35,032 nt of DNA from Acetobacteraceae bacterium (GCA_031291795.1 JARLIJ010000075.1:1-35032); one strand, 5' to 3'. Shown: positions 8,279-16,988, counted from the first letter of the stretch. The notes: a model not told the origin generated them from the letters alone. A program made the numbers and translations.

Positions 8279-9538
8279 ATGCGCCGCGTAGTGGTGACGG
8301 GCATGGGCATCGCCTGTCCCCTGGGGGTCGGGGTGGAGCATGTCTGGCGCCGCCTGATCAACGCCGAATCCGGTATCACCGCCATCCAGTCCTTCGATAC
8401 CAAGGACCTGACCTGCAAGGTCGCCGGCCAGGTGCCGGTGGGCAGCATGGCGGAAGGCAAGCTCGACATCGCCGAGTGGATCCCGGTCAAGGACCAGAAG
8501 AAGATGGATCGCTTTATCCATCTGGCGATGGTCGCGGGCGCCCAGGCGGTCGAGGACTCGGGATGGGTGCCGGAAACCGAGGAGGATCGCTGCGCCACCG
8601 GTGTGATGATCGGTTCGGGTATCGGCGGCCTCGAGACCATTTATGAAGCGTCGATCCAGGTCTTCCAGGGCAAGGCACGGCGTCTGTCGCCGTTTTTCAT
8701 CCCCTCGGCGCTGGTCAACCTTGCCTCGGGCCACCTTTCGATCCGGTATGGCTTCAAGGGGCCGAACCATGCGGTGGTGACGGCCTGCGCCACCGGCGTG
8801 CACGCGATCGGCGACGCCTCTCGGTTGATCATGCTGGGCGATGCGGACGTCATGGTTGCCGGCGGCGCTGAAGCGACGGTGTGTGAGATTGGCATCGCCG
8901 GGTTCTGCGCCTCGCGCGCCTTGTCCACCGCGTTCAACGACCGCCCGTCTGAGGCGTCGCGTCCCTGGGACAAGGATCGCGATGGTTTCGTGATGGGTGA
9001 AGGTTCCGGCGTCTTGGTGCTCGAGGAATACGAGCATGCCCGCAAGCGCGGTGCGAAAATCTACGCCGAAGTCGCCGGCTACGGCATGTCCGGCGACGCC
9101 TTCCACATTACCGCCCCGGCCGAGGGCCATGACGGGGCCTTCCGCTCGATGCGTAACGCCATGCGCAACGGCGGGTTCGGCCCAGATGATATCCAGTACG
9201 TGAATGCGCACGGCACCTCCACGCCGCTGGGCGACGATCTGGAACTGGAAGCCGTTGAGCGGTTGTTCGGCAGCTCCGCCAGCAAGATCGCAATGTCCTC
9301 CACCAAGTCGGCGACGGGCCATCTGCTGGGGGCCGCCGGCGCGATTGAAGCTATCTTCTCCATCCTGGCTGTGCGGGACAATGTCGCCCCGCCCACGCTG
9401 AACCTGGACCAACCGTCGCGTGAGAGCGTGATCAACCGGGTGGCCAAGACCGCGCAAGAGCGGCGGATTGACGTGGCGCTTTCCAATAGCTTCGGCTTCG
9501 GTGGCACCAACGCGTCCGTGATCTTCCGCGCTGCCTGA
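8279..9538 (+). CDS. fabF: 3-oxoacyl-ACP synthase II (KAS II)
   Basis: A 419-residue condensing enzyme that extends acyl-ACP by two carbons with malonyl-ACP. The Cys-His-His triad is complete: Cys170 in VVTACATG, His311 in NAHGTSTPLGD, and His348 in KSATGHLLGAAGA. The C-terminal glycine-rich NSFGFGGTNAS is present. A GGGAGGGAG ribosome-binding site stands about 8 bases before ATG 8279. Its stop codon is followed, or overlapped, by the start of mltG. Confidence 0.98.
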   Translation: MRRVVVTGMGIACPLGVGVEHVWRRLINAESGITAIQSFDTKDLTCKVAGQVPVGSMAEGKLDIAEWIPVKDQKKMDRFIHLAMVAGAQAVEDSGWVPETEEDRCATGVMIGSGIGGLETIYEASIQVFQGKARRLSPFFIPSALVNLASGHLSIRYGFKGPNHAVVTACATGVHAIGDASRLIMLGDADVMVAGGAEATVCEIGIAGFCASRALSTAFNDRPSEASRPWDKDRDGFVMGEGSGVLVLEEYEHARKRGAKIYAEVAGYGMSGDAFHITAPAEGHDGAFRSMRNAMRNGGFGPDDIQYVNAHGTSTPLGDDLELEAVERLFGSSASKIAMSSTKSATGHLLGAAGAIEAIFSILAVRDNVAPPTLNLDQPSRESVINRVAKTAQERRIDVALSNSFGFGGTNASVIFRAA

Positions 9539-9593
9539 TCCAGGCGACGTCGGCGTCCAGCACAGCAGGCGCCTGCTGCGCTGGACGCTTGGT

Positions 9594-10556
9594 GTGGCCG
9601 TCGTGCTGGCCGCGGCAGCCACCGGTGGGACCCTCACCCTCCGTACCCTGAGTGTGCGCCCCGGACCGCTGCCGGAGGCACGTGCGATCGTGGTGCCCCA
9701 TGGCGGAATGCCGGACGTGGCTGAGACGCTGGTCCGGTCCGGCGTCATCGACCACCCGGTGGTGTTTCGCATCACTGCCTGGCTGACCCGCCACGATGGC
9801 CCACTGCACGCCGCGGAACTGGAGTTCCCGGCGCATGGCTCAGTGCGCAGCGTGCTGGCCGTGCTGCGCACCGGCCATCCGGTGCAGCATCTCCTGACCA
9901 TCCCCGAGGGGTTGACGTCACGCCAGATCATGGTCCTGCTCGACCGGGCGGAGACTGTGACCGGCACCGCCGACCGGCCGCCGGATGGCAGCCTGCTGCC
10001 GCAGACCTACGCATATGAGTACGGCACCCCCCGCGAAATTTTGCTGGCCCGCGCACAGGCGGCGATGGGCCACGCGCTGGATGTCGCCTGGGCTGATCGC
10101 GCGCCCGGCTCAATATTGGCCTCCCCTCATGATGCGGTGGTTCTCGCCAGTATCGTGGAGCGAGAGACCGCGCGGCCCGAGGAGCGCCCGCACGTGGCAG
10201 CCGTCTACCTCAACCGCCTCCGACTCGGGATGAAGCTGCAGGCCGATCCCACCGTGGTCTATGCGGCGAGCGGTGGCCTCGGCGTTATGGACCGCAAGCT
10301 GAGCCGGGCGGACCTGGAGCGTGACAACCCATACAACACCTACCGGGTCACCGGCCTGCCGCCTGGGCCGATCTGTGCACCCGGCCTCGCCAGCCTGCAG
10401 GCGGTACTGCACCCGACGGCGAGCGACGACCTCTATTTCGTCGCCGATGGCACTGGCGGCCACGCATTCGCCCGCACCGAGGAGGCGCATAGCCGCAACG
10501 TCGCTCAATGGCGCGCCCTGAGCGGCCTCGCGTCAGGTCATGGCAGTCCGGATTGA
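9594..10556 (+). CDS. mltG: Endolytic murein transglycosylase MltG
   Basis: An inner-membrane lytic transglycosylase that cuts nascent glycan strands and so ends their polymerisation. The YceG-family signatures are clear: IPEGLTSRQI near 103-111, LLPQTYAY near 135-141, the catalytic Glu189 in ASIVERE, the KLQADPTVVYA block, and NTYRVTGLPPGPICAPG. The position after fabF is conserved in alphaproteobacteria. The start is uncertain. The frame has no ATG: GTG 9594 removes the basic residues before the membrane segment, while the same frame upstream reads HSRRLLRWTLG, just what an N-terminal anchor needs. It is open to 9522, so a CTG start at 9531 overlapping the fabF stop, or at 9573, is possible. 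Function is certain, start is not. Confidence 0.93.
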   Translation: MAVVLAAAATGGTLTLRTLSVRPGPLPEARAIVVPHGGMPDVAETLVRSGVIDHPVVFRITAWLTRHDGPLHAAELEFPAHGSVRSVLAVLRTGHPVQHLLTIPEGLTSRQIMVLLDRAETVTGTADRPPDGSLLPQTYAYEYGTPREILLARAQAAMGHALDVAWADRAPGSILASPHDAVVLASIVERETARPEERPHVAAVYLNRLRLGMKLQADPTVVYAASGGLGVMDRKLSRADLERDNPYNTYRVTGLPPGPICAPGLASLQAVLHPTASDDLYFVADGTGGHAFARTEEAHSRNVAQWRALSGLASGHGSPD

Positions 10557-10617
10557 GGCTGCAACCCTCCGCCTCCGCCAACGTTCTGGTCGTTCCAGAG
10601 AAATCGGAGGACTCCGC

Positions 10618-11004
10618 ATGGCAACCCTGGATGACACGACCAACCCATCCGGCCGGCTGATCGGTGCAGACCAGGTGCAAGGCACCAGCGTCTACAGCGG
10701 CCGCGGCGAGAAGCTTGGCAGCGTCGAGGACGTAATGCTCGACAAGGTCAGCGGTCGCGTGGCCTATGCCGTGCTGAGCTTCGGGGGCTTCCTTGGCATC
10801 GGCGATCGCTACTATCCCTTGCCGTGGGAGAAGCTGCGCTATGATACCGACCTCTCCGGGTACGTGGTCGACATTGACCGCACGCTGTTGGAGGGCGCGC
10901 CATCCTACGCCGATGATGAGGTTGTGCACTGGGATGATCGCGCCTGGGGCGAGCGTGTCGCCGGTTACTACGGTGCCCGCCCGTTCTGGGACATCATGCC
11001 GTAG
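10618..11004 (+). CDS. PRC-barrel domain protein
   Basis: A 128-residue soluble protein. Residues about 12-80 form a PRC-barrel (LIGADQVQGTSVYSGRGEKLG, then SVEDVMLDKVSGRVAYAVLSFG and FLGIGDRYYPLPWEKL). This fold is found in photosynthetic reaction-centre subunit H and RimM; stand-alone copies in alphaproteobacteria are often stress-induced and of unknown role. The remaining residues are aromatic-rich (WDDRAWGERVAGYYGARPFW). GGAGG at 10606-10610 fixes the start at ATG 10618. It is followed by a strong hairpin, so it is probably its own transcript or the last of the mltG message. Confidence 0.85.
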   Translation: MATLDDTTNPSGRLIGADQVQGTSVYSGRGEKLGSVEDVMLDKVSGRVAYAVLSFGGFLGIGDRYYPLPWEKLRYDTDLSGYVVDIDRTLLEGAPSYADDEVVHWDDRAWGERVAGYYGARPFWDIMP

Positions 11005-11027
11005 GATCGCCCCGCCGGCTTGACCCC

Positions 11028-11057
11028 CGTCGCCGCGCACCTGAGTGCGCGGCGACG
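11028..11057 (+). terminator. Strong hairpin after the PRC-barrel gene
   Basis: A perfect 13-base-pair GC-rich stem (11028-11040 with 11045-11057) around the loop CTGA, starting 24 bases after the stop codon. Only TT follows, so it is a weak match to a classical intrinsic terminator, but the stem itself is exceptionally stable. Confidence 0.7.
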
Positions 11058-11078
11058 TTCGCGTGCGGTGCGGCTGAA

Positions 11079-11477
11079 TTGGCTCGCGGATCCGCATCTG
11101 TCGTGCCCGTTCGCCGCCTGATTCGGGACGGCGGGACGGCATTCCTGGTGGGCCTGCTGTTCGGCGACGTGTCCGGGGCTGGTGCCGCGCTCTACGCTGC
11201 CCGTTCGCTGCTGAGCGCCGCGTATGCGCGCGACATCGAGGCGAATGCAGACGAATTCGCGATCACGGTGATGCATCGCCTCGGGCGTCCGACGGCGCCG
11301 CTTGGCGATCTGCTGCTGCGCATCGCCGGACCGGGCGAGGCGGATTTCTCGCTCCTGGCGACCATCCGCTGACACCGTAGCGTGCCCGACGCCTGGCCGA
11401 GGGGGGGCGCGGTCCCGTCCGGGCCGGCGCTGCTGGACGCGACGGAATGGCAGGCGCTGCGGACGATCTGCAGGTAG
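11079..11477 (+). pseudogene. C-terminal remnant of an M48-type metalloprotease
   Basis: The open frame 11079-11372 reads DGGTAFLVGLLFGDVSGAG, then AAYARDIEANADEFAI and VMHRLGRP. This is the membrane loop and the third zinc-ligand region (E-x-x-A-D) of M48 peptidases. After SLLATIR the frame stops, but in the next frame comes HPLT (the family's SHPLTEDR-like block), then a TAG, and in another frame PALLDATEWQALRTIC ending in TAG at 11475-11477, a plausible original C-terminus. The HExxH catalytic half is absent. So at least two frameshifts and a stop follow loss of the N-terminal domain. It may be read from no promoter of its own, lying just after a hairpin. Confidence 0.7.
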
Positions 11478-11497
11478 GCGCGGCGTCGTCGCTGGTC

Positions 11498-12364
11498 TCA
11501 CTGTGCCTGCATTGCCAGCGCAAACAGGCTGACCGCGAGCAGATTGTTGAACACGTGCAGCACGATCGAGGCTCGTACACTGCCGCAGTAATGGCGTGCG
11601 AGGCTCAGGGCGATCGCGCCGGGGATCAGGAAGATCGGGCGGGCGGGGCCGTCCAGCAAATGGGCGCACAGCCATAGCAGGCTGGTGCAAACCATGACCG
11701 GCACCGGCCCCCAGTATCGCCGCAGGCTGGTCCAGAGCCAGCCACGGAAAAACAGTTCCTCCGTGACGGGTGCACCGCAGACCAGGAGGAACACCAGTGC
11801 CGCTTGCGTCGATGCGTTCATCTCGGTGAAGCGGTGCAACAGCACGCCGGTGCTGCCCCGGAGTTCCGCCCCGACGTAGCGCAGCAGCACCAGAAGCCCC
11901 ACGACATTCAGCACCAGGGCCACTGCCAGTACGACGACCAGCCACCGCCGGCGCACCGCGATCCAACCGAGGCCCGCGCACCGGCTGCCGCCTCCAACGA
12001 TGCGGGCACGCCGCCATGAAGCCCAAAGTAGCACGAGTTGCAGACTCGCCGTGGAGCCCATCAGGAAGCTGCGGTCGTCGATCGGCGCGCGCCCGCCGCC
12101 GGCACCGGAAAACGTCATTGCCAGGCCGGTCAGCATACCACCCACGAGCGATCCGAGTACCGCTGCAAGCAACCACACCAGCGCCCACGCGATGAGCTTC
12201 CAAGGCTGCTCGGGGCGGCGCGTGGGAGTTGCTGCCTGGGTGGGCAGACCGTCAGCCGCTGACTGCGTCACCCGGTGGGTCTCCCGATGCAACACGCGGC
12301 GTAGCAAGGCGAGGGGCCCGGGAACAGTGGCAACGCAAGCGGCGACAATGCGCGCGGCGGACAA
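11498..12364 (-). CDS. CPBP-family intramembrane metalloprotease
   Basis: A multi-pass membrane protein of up to 288 residues of the CAAX-protease and bacteriocin-processing family. The motifs are complete: Glu202-Glu203 with Arg207 in TEELFFRG, His235 in LLWLCAHL, and His270 plus Asn in LHVFNN. About seven hydrophobic segments surround them. Bacterial members are mostly of unknown substrate; some give immunity to bacteriocins or process secreted peptides. The start is uncertain: the long form begins at TTG 12364, while GTG 12271 has GGGAG nine bases upstream and would give 257 residues. It lies downstream of dorA on the same strand but 120 bases away, with no obvious link. Confidence 0.85.
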   Translation of the reverse strand: MSAARIVAACVATVPGPLALLRRVLHRETHRVTQSAADGLPTQAATPTRRPEQPWKLIAWALVWLLAAVLGSLVGGMLTGLAMTFSGAGGGRAPIDDRSFLMGSTASLQLVLLWASWRRARIVGGGSRCAGLGWIAVRRRWLVVVLAVALVLNVVGLLVLLRYVGAELRGSTGVLLHRFTEMNASTQAALVFLLVCGAPVTEELFFRGWLWTSLRRYWGPVPVMVCTSLLWLCAHLLDGPARPIFLIPGAIALSLARHYCGSVRASIVLHVFNNLLAVSLFALAMQAQ

Positions 12365-12484
12365 TGCTCATTGCTCCACGCCCGCGGTTTCGCGGCTGCC
12401 GTTGGATCGGCCTCGGGGATGAAGGCGGCCGCGTCGAAGCGTGGCCGGCCTCTCCATCCACGAGGAGGGAGAGACCGGAAAGCC

Positions 12485-14947
12485 TCAGGCTGAGGCGGTT
12501 GGCGCGGTGAACACCGTGACCGGTGGCGCCACTCCCTTGTATTTTTCGATGTCACCGATCGCGGTGTGCCCGCAGTTCCCTTGCGCCAGTTTCGAGGTCC
12601 CGATGCCGATCGTCAGGACGTTGACATCGCCGTACTTGCACAGCGATCCCGGTGTGGCTGGGTCGACCGGATCATACCAGCCACCCTCGTTCACGCGGAT
12701 CACACCGGGCCGCATGTCCTCGGTGATACGGGCGCCGGCCAGGATCTGGCCGCGGTCGTTGAACACCCGCACCACGTCGCCGTCGGCGATCCCGCGGGAC
12801 GCCGCGTCCTTCGGGTTGATCAGGCACGGCTCACGGTCGGCGACGGTGTACCCCTTGCGCAGCACTGTCCCCGCAAGCTGCGAGTGCAGCCGGCCATGCG
12901 GATGGCTGGTCGCGATGTGCAGCGGGAACTTCGCATCGGGTCCGCCCAGCCGCTCCGCCGGCTCCATCCATGTCGGGTGCGGCGGGCAGTCATCGTATGC
13001 CATTTTCTCAATATTACGAGAATATATCTCAATCTTTCCGGAGGGCGTTCCGAGCGGTTCAAGCAGCGGATCTTCGCGGAACTTGGCGTGACGGACGAAA
13101 TTCATCGCCGCCACGTCGATCGGGAAAGCAACCACGCCGGCTTTCCAGAACGTATCGAAGTCGGGCATGCCGATCTTCTTGGCTTTCGCCTGCAGCAGGG
13201 CGGCTTCGTAGAAGCTACGCAGCCAGTCCATTTCGCTGCGCCCCTCGGTGAACTCGCGGGCCTTGCCGAAGCGGTCGCAGATCGCGGTGAAGATGTCGTA
13301 GTCGCTGCGCGCCTCGAACACCGGGTCGATGACCTGCTTCATCGCCAGAATATGGCTGGAGGAATAGTCGCCGACGACCTCGATATCGTTGCGCTCATAG
13401 GCGCTGGTGGCAGGCAGCACGATGTCGGCGTGCCGCGCCGTGGCGGTCCACTGGAAGTCCTGCACGATGAAGGTTTCCAGTTTGCGCCAGGCCTCCACCA
13501 TGTGGTTGCGATCCTGGTGATGGGCGAACGGATTGCCGCCGACCCAGTAGACCAGCTTAACGTCGGGGTACTGCGCCTTCTTGCCGTTGAAATCGAACGT
13601 CTCGCCGGGGTGCAGCAGCATCTCCGACACCCGGCTGAGCGGGATCGAAGCTGCGCCGGCCGAGGACATCCACGCCGCGCCGCCCGTCTTGCTGCCATCC
13701 GAGATGCCGGTGAGCACCGGGGCCGTCGCGCTGGGCGCGCCACCACTGGCGTAATGGTACGACAGGCCGAAGCCGCCGCCGGGTGAGCCGATCTGTCCCA
13801 GCATGCAGGCGAGCGTGACGAGCATCCAGTGCACCTGCTCGCCATGATGCTGGCGCTGCACCGACCAGCCACTCGCGAGCATGGTGCGATTGGCGGCGAA
13901 GCGGTGCGCCAGGTCGCGGATCGTGTCGGCTGGCACGTCGCAGATCGCGGCCGCCCACTCGGCGGTCTTCGGCGTCTTGTCGTCGGTGCCCAGCAGGTAG
14001 GGCAGGAACTTCTCGAAGCCGGTCGTGTAGTCGGCGAGGAATTTCTCGTCGTGCAGCTTCTCGGTGTACAGCGTGTGGGCGATGCCGAGCATTAGGGCAA
14101 CGTCGGTCTGCGGCCGGGGTGCGATCCACTCGGCGTTCAGCGTGCGGCAGGTCTCGGTGCGCACCGGGTCGATGCAGATGACCTTCTTGCCGCTGTCTTT
14201 CAGCGCCTTCAGCCCCTCATAGGCGCCATGGTCGGCGACGCCCCAGCTGATGTCGTTGGTGGTGTACGGGTCGGCGCCCCAGAACACCACGAGTTGGCTA
14301 TCGCGCACGACCACCGGCCAGACCGTCTGCTGCTCGTAGACCTCCAGCGAGCCGACGACATGCGGCATGATCACCTGCGACGCACCGGTCGAATAGTCGC
14401 CGGTCGCGTTGACGAAGCTGGTGCCGCGGGCATTGAACATCCGGTAGAGCAGGGTGCGGCAGTTATTCAGCTTGCCCGGGCTCTTCCAGCCGTAGCTGCC
14501 GGCGAAGGTGCCGGACGGGCCGTGTGCCGCGTCCACCCGCTTGAGCTCCTTGGCTACCAGATCGAGCGCCTGGTCCCAGCTCACCCGCACGAAGTCGCCG
14601 TCGCCGCGGGTTTCCGGCATCGCACCCGGCCCCTTTTCCAGGAAGGCGCGGCGGACCATCGGGTATTTGATGCGGGTGGGCGAATACACCGAATCCAGGA
14701 TGCCCGGCAGGTTCGGGCTCGGGCGCGGATCTTTCTCCCACGGGCGGATCGCGGTGAAGCGGCCACCTTCGACGCGGCCATAGAAGGCACCCCAGTGGGA
14801 GCCGGTCAGCACTTCCCCGTCCGCACCGGCTGCGCGTGCGCCGCGGACCAGCAGCGACGGACCGAACAGGCCGAGGGCGGCGGCCGTGGCACTGGTGCCG
14901 AGCAACTGGCGACGGGACAGCAGCGCGTGGATGGTGTCGTTCAACAT
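12485..14947 (-). CDS. dorA: Periplasmic DMSO/TMAO reductase, molybdopterin catalytic subunit
   Basis: An 820-residue single-subunit molybdoenzyme that reduces dimethyl sulfoxide or trimethylamine N-oxide as terminal electron acceptor. A Tat signal (SRRQLLG, residues 11-17, then a hydrophobic stretch ending ARAAGAD) sends it folded to the periplasm. The molybdenum ligand is Ser186 in GDYSTGAS, as in the DorA/TorA/BisC family. SYGW at 151-154 contains the tyrosine (152) that Rhodobacter DMSO reductase has and E. coli TorA lacks. This favours a DMSO-type enzyme over a strict TMAO reductase. The GNPFAHHQD and CGHTAIGD blocks of the cofactor domains are present; length is normal. It is the last gene of dorC-dorD-dorA, the Rhodobacter order rather than E. 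coli torCAD, 44 bases after dorD. Confidence 0.93.
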   Translation of the reverse strand: MLNDTIHALLSRRQLLGTSATAAALGLFGPSLLVRGARAAGADGEVLTGSHWGAFYGRVEGGRFTAIRPWEKDPRPSPNLPGILDSVYSPTRIKYPMVRRAFLEKGPGAMPETRGDGDFVRVSWDQALDLVAKELKRVDAAHGPSGTFAGSYGWKSPGKLNNCRTLLYRMFNARGTSFVNATGDYSTGASQVIMPHVVGSLEVYEQQTVWPVVVRDSQLVVFWGADPYTTNDISWGVADHGAYEGLKALKDSGKKVICIDPVRTETCRTLNAEWIAPRPQTDVALMLGIAHTLYTEKLHDEKFLADYTTGFEKFLPYLLGTDDKTPKTAEWAAAICDVPADTIRDLAHRFAANRTMLASGWSVQRQHHGEQVHWMLVTLACMLGQIGSPGGGFGLSYHYASGGAPSATAPVLTGISDGSKTGGAAWMSSAGAASIPLSRVSEMLLHPGETFDFNGKKAQYPDVKLVYWVGGNPFAHHQDRNHMVEAWRKLETFIVQDFQWTATARHADIVLPATSAYERNDIEVVGDYSSSHILAMKQVIDPVFEARSDYDIFTAICDRFGKAREFTEGRSEMDWLRSFYEAALLQAKAKKIGMPDFDTFWKAGVVAFPIDVAAMNFVRHAKFREDPLLEPLGTPSGKIEIYSRNIEKMAYDDCPPHPTWMEPAERLGGPDAKFPLHIATSHPHGRLHSQLAGTVLRKGYTVADREPCLINPKDAASRGIADGDVVRVFNDRGQILAGARITEDMRPGVIRVNEGGWYDPVDPATPGSLCKYGDVNVLTIGIGTSKLAQGNCGHTAIGDIEKYKGVAPPVTVFTAPTASA

Positions 14948-14991
14948 GGCTTGTCATCTCCTTGGCGTATGGGGACAGGCACGTCGATCGG

Positions 14992-15582
14992 TCAGGCCTC
15001 GCATCCGGCAAGTGCTGCAAGCAGCAGCGCGGCGCCGGCGTAGAATCCGGTGGAGTCGCGGGTCGCGCAGCTGCCGCAGAAAGCGGGCAGCCAGGCGAGT
15101 TCGGTGCGCCGGAACGCCTCGGCGGTTTCGGGTGGTTCCCGCCACAGCAGTTCGGCCAGGATGGTGAGCTGGATCGCCACGTGGTCGGGTGGCTCGCGGC
15201 AATCGCCGGCGACCGCCAGGTCCAGGCGGCTGAGTTCGGCCTGCATGCGGGCCGCAGCGGCGCCATACAGCCGGCCCTCCGCATACGCAGAAGCATAGGG
15301 CGGCACGTTGGCCGGTCCACCCGCGCCGCTGAACAGCAGCGTCCAGGCGTTGCTCAGCGCCTCAATGCAGTTGGCGCGCAGTGCCCCCATGAGGCACGTC
15401 GTCCCCGGGGCGAACCGGGGATCGGCTGCACAGTCGGCCAGCAGGCGCGCACCGACGCCGTCGCGGCAGGATTGCAGCAGCTTCGCGTCCGGCGGAGCGA
15501 TGAACAATCGCGCCAGGAACTGGCACAGCGGCAAAGCGGTCGCATCCAGGGGCGTGCGGTCGGTGGCGTGCTGCTCAGCCAT
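14992..15582 (-). CDS. dorD: DMSO/TMAO reductase-specific chaperone (TorD family)
   Basis: A 196-residue all-helical cytoplasmic chaperone of the TorD/DmsD family, which binds the Tat leader and the apo-enzyme until the molybdenum cofactor is inserted. Family features are weak but present: a helical body with LCQFLARLFIAPPDAKLL near the start, YASAYAEGRLYG in the middle (the YxSxY-type motif before the hinge) and PPDHVAIQLTIL (P-D-H-x-x-x-x-L), the best-conserved part. ATG 15582 overlaps the dorC stop by 8 bases, so translation is coupled. Six cysteines, several in the C-terminal 60 residues, are more than usual. Confidence 0.88.
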   Translation of the reverse strand: MAEQHATDRTPLDATALPLCQFLARLFIAPPDAKLLQSCRDGVGARLLADCAADPRFAPGTTCLMGALRANCIEALSNAWTLLFSGAGGPANVPPYASAYAEGRLYGAAAARMQAELSRLDLAVAGDCREPPDHVAIQLTILAELLWREPPETAEAFRRTELAWLPAFCGSCATRDSTGFYAGAALLLAALAGCEA

Positions 15583-16855
15583 GAGGGGGCACCATATCGC
15601 TGGCATGGAGCTGCAGGTATTTCTGCAGAAAGCGGTACTGTTCATCGTCGAGGTTTATGAACCGCTTCATCGCATTCAGCGTACCGATCCACTGGTTGGC
15701 GAGGTACTGGTTCGCCTGCGGTGGCGCGTGGCAGGTGCTGCAGGAATCGGCAAACATCTCCGCGCCGTAGGCCGTGAGCTGTCCCTGGTCAGCGACCAGC
15801 GCGTCGTGGCCGATCCAGGCGGTCAGGCTCGCACGGTTCCACACCTGGTCGGTGTTCTTGTCGGTCGCGCCGGCCTGGCGTTCCACCTTGGTGACAGCGG
15901 CGCCTCCGAGTGCGGCGGTCAGGATGCGTTGACCCATCGCGGCATAGATTGCCCGTTCGGCACCTTCCTGCTGCCAGCCGTCGATGCGCACCTGCAGCCA
16001 GTCGCCGTCACGGGCGATGACCTGCACAGCCGAACCGGGCAGCAATTTGCCATCGCCGGAGGCGTCGGATGCTGCCGCGGCGCGATCGAGGAACAGTGAG
16101 CGCGTTGTCAGGGTGTAGAGCGTGTCGCCGACCTTCGGCCGCAGGTTGGCCGATGCGGCGGTCAGGTCGTTGAACATAGCTTTGTAGCCCTGCGTCATGT
16201 CCGGCAGCTTGTGGGCGATGCCCTTGTGGCAATCGATGCAAGTGCTGCCGTCGTGTGCGGCCTTCGCCATGCCCGTGACGGCTTCCGGCCGTTGCTTGTG
16301 GGGGTCCATCGCATCGAAGCTGTGGCAGTTGCGGCATTCACGGGAATCGGTCGCCTTCATCGAGGCCCAGACCGAACGGGCCAACCTCAGCCGCTGAGCG
16401 TCGAACTTCTCCGGCGTGGAGATCGTGCCACGAATCTCGCTGTAGATTTCCCCTGAAGCCTGGATCTTGCGCAGGATCATCGGCCCCCAGGGCCGGGGTA
16501 CGTGGCAGTCGCTGCAGATCGCGCGTACGCCGGAAGCGTTCTTGTAGTGCACCGATGTCAGATATTCGGGGTACACCGTGTCGCTCATGCTGTGGCAGCT
16601 GGTGCAGAAGCCGAGCGTCTCGGTGAATGCGATGGCGGTGTGAAGGCCACCCCAGCCGAGGATGCCGAGGGCGATGCCGGCGGCGACCAGCACCCCGGCG
16701 CCCAGGCCTGCGCTGGGCAACACCACCCACCGCCAGATGCGCCGCAGGACACCGTATGCTGGCTGCCTGGGTGGTGGCTGCCCCGGTGGAACGTTGGACG
16801 GTTGCTGGCCGGCCGGGGGAGGCTCGGATGGACCGGAAATGGAATCGCCAAGCAT
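15575..16855 (-). CDS. dorC: Membrane-anchored pentahaem cytochrome c (DorC/TorC)
   Basis: A 426-residue NapC/NirT-type quinol dehydrogenase that passes electrons from the quinone pool to DorA. There are five CxxCH haem sites. Four are in the NapC-like domain (CTSCH at 84-88, CSDCH at 114-118, CRNCH at 174-178, CIDCH at 206-210) and the fifth, CSTCH at 372-376, is in the C-terminal domain typical of TorC. One membrane helix (about residues 43-67) anchors it. Before the helix is a proline-rich cytoplasmic segment of about 30 residues (PPPAGQQPSNVPPGQPPP), longer than in the E. coli protein. ATG 16855 is chosen because ACGGGGAACC precedes it; ATG 16870 would add five residues but has no Shine-Dalgarno. 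First gene of the operon, behind an FNR-type box. Confidence 0.94.
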   Translation of the reverse strand: MLGDSISGPSEPPPAGQQPSNVPPGQPPPRQPAYGVLRRIWRWVVLPSAGLGAGVLVAAGIALGILGWGGLHTAIAFTETLGFCTSCHSMSDTVYPEYLTSVHYKNASGVRAICSDCHVPRPWGPMILRKIQASGEIYSEIRGTISTPEKFDAQRLRLARSVWASMKATDSRECRNCHSFDAMDPHKQRPEAVTGMAKAAHDGSTCIDCHKGIAHKLPDMTQGYKAMFNDLTAASANLRPKVGDTLYTLTTRSLFLDRAAAASDASGDGKLLPGSAVQVIARDGDWLQVRIDGWQQEGAERAIYAAMGQRILTAALGGAAVTKVERQAGATDKNTDQVWNRASLTAWIGHDALVADQGQLTAYGAEMFADSCSTCHAPPQANQYLANQWIGTLNAMKRFINLDDEQYRFLQKYLQLHASDMVPPHG

Positions 16856-16897
16856 GGTTCCCCGTCTCATCGACGCAGACCGATGCGTCCAGGGGAA

Positions 16898-16939
16898 ATC
16901 CTAGGCTGGCATGGTAAACTATACCTTGATTCAGATCAT
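16898..16939 (-). promoter_or_regulatory. FNR/FixK-type promoter of dorCDA
   Basis: TTGAT-TCAG-ATCAT at 16926-16939 (written on the plus strand) matches the FNR/Anr/FixK consensus TTGAT-N4-ATCAA in nine of ten positions. Read on the minus strand toward dorC, a TAGGAT hexamer (16898-16903) lies where the -10 should be if the box is centred at -41.5, the class II activator position. It would place the transcription start at about 16891 and leave a leader of about 36 bases before ATG 16855. Activation under low oxygen by an FnrL- or FixK-like protein is inferred; the regulator gene is not in the window. Confidence 0.75.
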
Positions 16940-16988
16940 TGTCCCGGGCGGCACATACCGAGTAGTAACAGCATGAGCCGTCTGGGGC

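Noticed and set aside
12482-12496. GCCTCAG-G-CTGAGGC inverted repeat at the dorA stop codon
   Set aside because: The loop would be one base and the repeat lies in the last codons; too small to call a terminator.
12566-13786. 406-codon plus-strand frame over dorA
   Set aside because: Antisense to a gene with complete molybdoenzyme motifs; no protein features of its own.
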